A DNA stretch of 64,000 bases from Amoebidium appalachense (Eukaryota; Ichthyosporea), in NCBI GenBank assembly GCA_963693365.1, contig CAVNZM010000013.1:8680001-8744000 (forward strand), read 5' to 3'. Of this stretch, positions 62,423-64,000 are shown piece after piece. Both the position numbers and the translations under genes were made by a program. The notes under the pieces are model-generated. The model was not told the origin of the DNA and did no database searches. It saw only the letters and a program-made list of their open reading frames with translations. How positions within the stretch are numbered: position 1 is the first letter of the stretch; each line of letters opens with the position of its first letter.

Positions 62423-63803
62423 GGGGGGGGGGGAGGGGAGGGGGAAGGGGCAGGGGGGGAAGGGGGGAGGGGGGAAAAGGGAAGGATGGGGGGGGGGGGG
62501 TAGAAGAGGCACGAGGGTGATAGGAGGAGGACGGTGACTCGACAGATACGTTGATACAGTGTACATGTGTGTGTCCGGAAGAAAGGGAAGGGAAGGGAGA
62601 GGGGCCGAAGAGAGTGTGAAAGGTAGGGAGAGAACCCAGGTTCAGTGGTTGGGTGATCTAAATGACGAATGGCTGCTTTGAGTTTGTGTTGCATATTTGA
62701 ATATGGTTAAGTGGGTGGGTGGCGCAGGGAAAAGGGGGCAAGGGGGAGGGGGGAGGGGGGGAGGGGGGTCAAGGAAATGGTGGTGGGGAAAGTGACTGAA
62801 TGGGGAGAGGAGGAGGAGAGAGAGGAGGGTGAGTTGTTGGGGGGGGCAAGAGGAGGAATCTCAGCAGCTAATAGAAATATGAGTGCAACACAAACCACCT
62901 GTAAATACGGTGCACACAAGCACATGTGCAAAAACAGGTACGTTCGTGTTAATGCAGACAGGCACACATGGGGCTACACACACACACCACACAAAAACAC
63001 ACATAAATCCCCCCCCCCCCCCCCCTCCCCCTTCCCCTCGCCCCCCAACACACTACCTGGAAGTGGCCAAAGGAGCCCGCCCCGTGGACCAGCACATAGT
63101 CTATGTGGGGGCTCTCCTTCATGCACAGCACAAGCTGCCGGCACACCGCTACCAGCCCCTCCTCATTCAGTGTCTCAAACCGTGTCTTGTCCGTAATGCA
63201 CGATCCCCCTGGGGTATAGCCCCGGGGGGGGAGGGGGGAGGGGGGGGAGGGGGCAAAGGTCAAACTAGATATCAGAAATTTTACTGCTGCACAAAAAATG
63301 GTGATGCGTAAGGGTGGGTGGTTGGGTCGGCTAGGAGAACGAGTCAATTTTGTGTGGGTCACGGGTAGGTGGTGGTAGTGGGGGGAGGCGGGAAAGAAGG
63401 AAAAGAGAACGAGACAAAAAAAGAACTGTGAGGGGTGGTCACTCAACGCAGCGCGGGGGCGGGGGGGGGGGGGGGGGGGTTGGCATTGCTTGTGTGTGTG
63501 GAGGGGGAGGAGGGGGGAGGGGAGGGGAAGGGGCAAATTAGGAATAATTTGCTCTGCTTGCGCGACGGATAGTTCTGTCTGTGATCTTGAAGAACAAAAA
63601 CAAGCGTCACTGAATTGACATTGAATAACTTGCAGTTGCAAGGCTTCCCCCCCCCCCCCCCCCTCCCCCTTTCCCCCTCCCCCTCCCCCCTCCCCCCTCC
63701 CCCCGTCCCTGCAGACCATTGCAACACGTCGTAAGAGAGTCTACCCTATGGTTATCTGCCAGGTGCTCTTACCGAGTTTGACCAGCACAACCTTTTTGGC
63801 CAT
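60330..63803 (-). CDS. IPK: Isopentenyl phosphate kinase, 6 exons
   Basis: Amino-acid-kinase-fold enzyme that phosphorylates isopentenyl phosphate to isopentenyl diphosphate. Exons: 63803-63773, 63208-63057, 62378-62267, 61895-61796, 61349-61287, 60738-60330; phases agree and give 288 aa. The N-terminus rebuilt across intron 1 is MAKKVVLVKL-GGSCITDK, the Lys/Gly-rich ATP-phosphate loop of the family. VHGAGSFGHF (about 51-60) carries His59, equivalent to the substrate-phosphate His of archaeal IPK. ACGWATSHGG, AGFTPVLHGDV, LSGDV and LSDVDGIF follow in family order. HDVTGGMAGK (from 230) is the ATP-side motif. The end, CTELVYRDD, has a TAG stop at 60330. No transit peptide is visible, so it is probably cytosolic. 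It implies an isoprenoid route that passes through, or salvages, isopentenyl phosphate. Confidence 0.95.
61380..61575. repeat. About 40-bp minisatellite in IPK intron 4
   Basis: Five increasingly diverged units built on GCATGCACACTGGAACAT followed by a GTTCTATGCTTGGAACACGG segment, whose GGAACAC and GTTC parts form small inverted repeats. Confidence 0.85.
62407..62500. repeat. Poly-G/GA tract in IPK intron 2
   Basis: A (TG)n stub is followed by about 27 G and then GGGGAGGGGA-type purine repeats, just upstream of the exon 3 acceptor on the transcribed strand. Confidence 0.9.
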
Positions 63804-64000
63804 CCCACAAAATGTCCACTCCTCTATCGGATTCTTGCTTCACAGGTCATCTCCTTGCAAATGGATATGTGGGCGTGTGCGTTCTCCCTTTCAAGCAACT
63901 AAAAAACAAGATCTTCAGGCGAAGGACGCAAATAACGAGAGCAACGCTAACATGGTGTTAATAAGTGCCACATGCGATTATAAACTTGAGGGTATCTTCA
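63804..64000. promoter_or_regulatory. IPK upstream region
   Basis: 197 bp from the IPK start codon to the window edge. It should hold the 5' leader and core promoter. No TATA box or known site is evident. Confidence 0.45.

Overview
The window is a piece of an intron-rich eukaryotic nuclear genome. Genes are split by GT-AG introns (one GC-AG), most exons are 45-190 bp and GC-rich, and introns and spacers are full of long poly-G/poly-C tracts, (TG)n/(CA)n, (GA)n and minisatellites. The proteins (a mitochondrial ABAT-type GABA transaminase, an RBM5/RBM10-type splicing factor, a cytochrome-b561-like membrane protein, a secreted FN3 protein, two-domain lipocalins and isopentenyl phosphate kinase) fit a microbial or early-branching multicellular eukaryote. 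I could not assign a lineage; the ABAT and RBM5/10 proteins look opisthokont-like, but that is only an impression.

I rebuilt eight gene models by chaining exons whose splice phases agree; six of them are firm over their full length or nearly so. From left to right: a Gln-rich protein (98-1281, -); about 8 kb of repeat-rich spacer; GABA transaminase (9341-19868, -, 16 exons, 512 aa); an RBM5/10-like splicing regulator (21850-33981, -, 22 exons, about 821 aa), which diverges across 514 bp from a glycine-rich protein gene (34496-35731, +) with frameshifts at G runs; a single-exon cytochrome-b561-like protein (36391-37116, -); a secreted four-FN3 protein (38710-40675, -, 2 exons); a divergent pair of two-domain lipocalin genes (44152-50978, -, and 52341-59091, +); and isopentenyl phosphate kinase (60330-63803, -, 6 exons, 288 aa).

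The strongest discovery candidates are: (1) the divergent lipocalin pair, in which each protein has two lipocalin domains and all 12 introns share position and phase although the proteins are clearly diverged; (2) a repeat family with conserved, co-varying hairpins, found only inside introns of the ABAT and RBM genes, always in the same orientation as transcription, and in three cases lying next to a splice site, which makes it a candidate introner or SINE; (3) long sense-strand poly-C tracts placed just downstream of many 5' splice sites, often followed by poly-A or (CA)n.

The genes do not form one pathway. IPK suggests an isoprenoid route through isopentenyl phosphate, ABAT acts in mitochondrial GABA and beta-alanine catabolism, RBM5/10 acts in splicing, and the lipocalin and FN3 proteins enter the secretory route.
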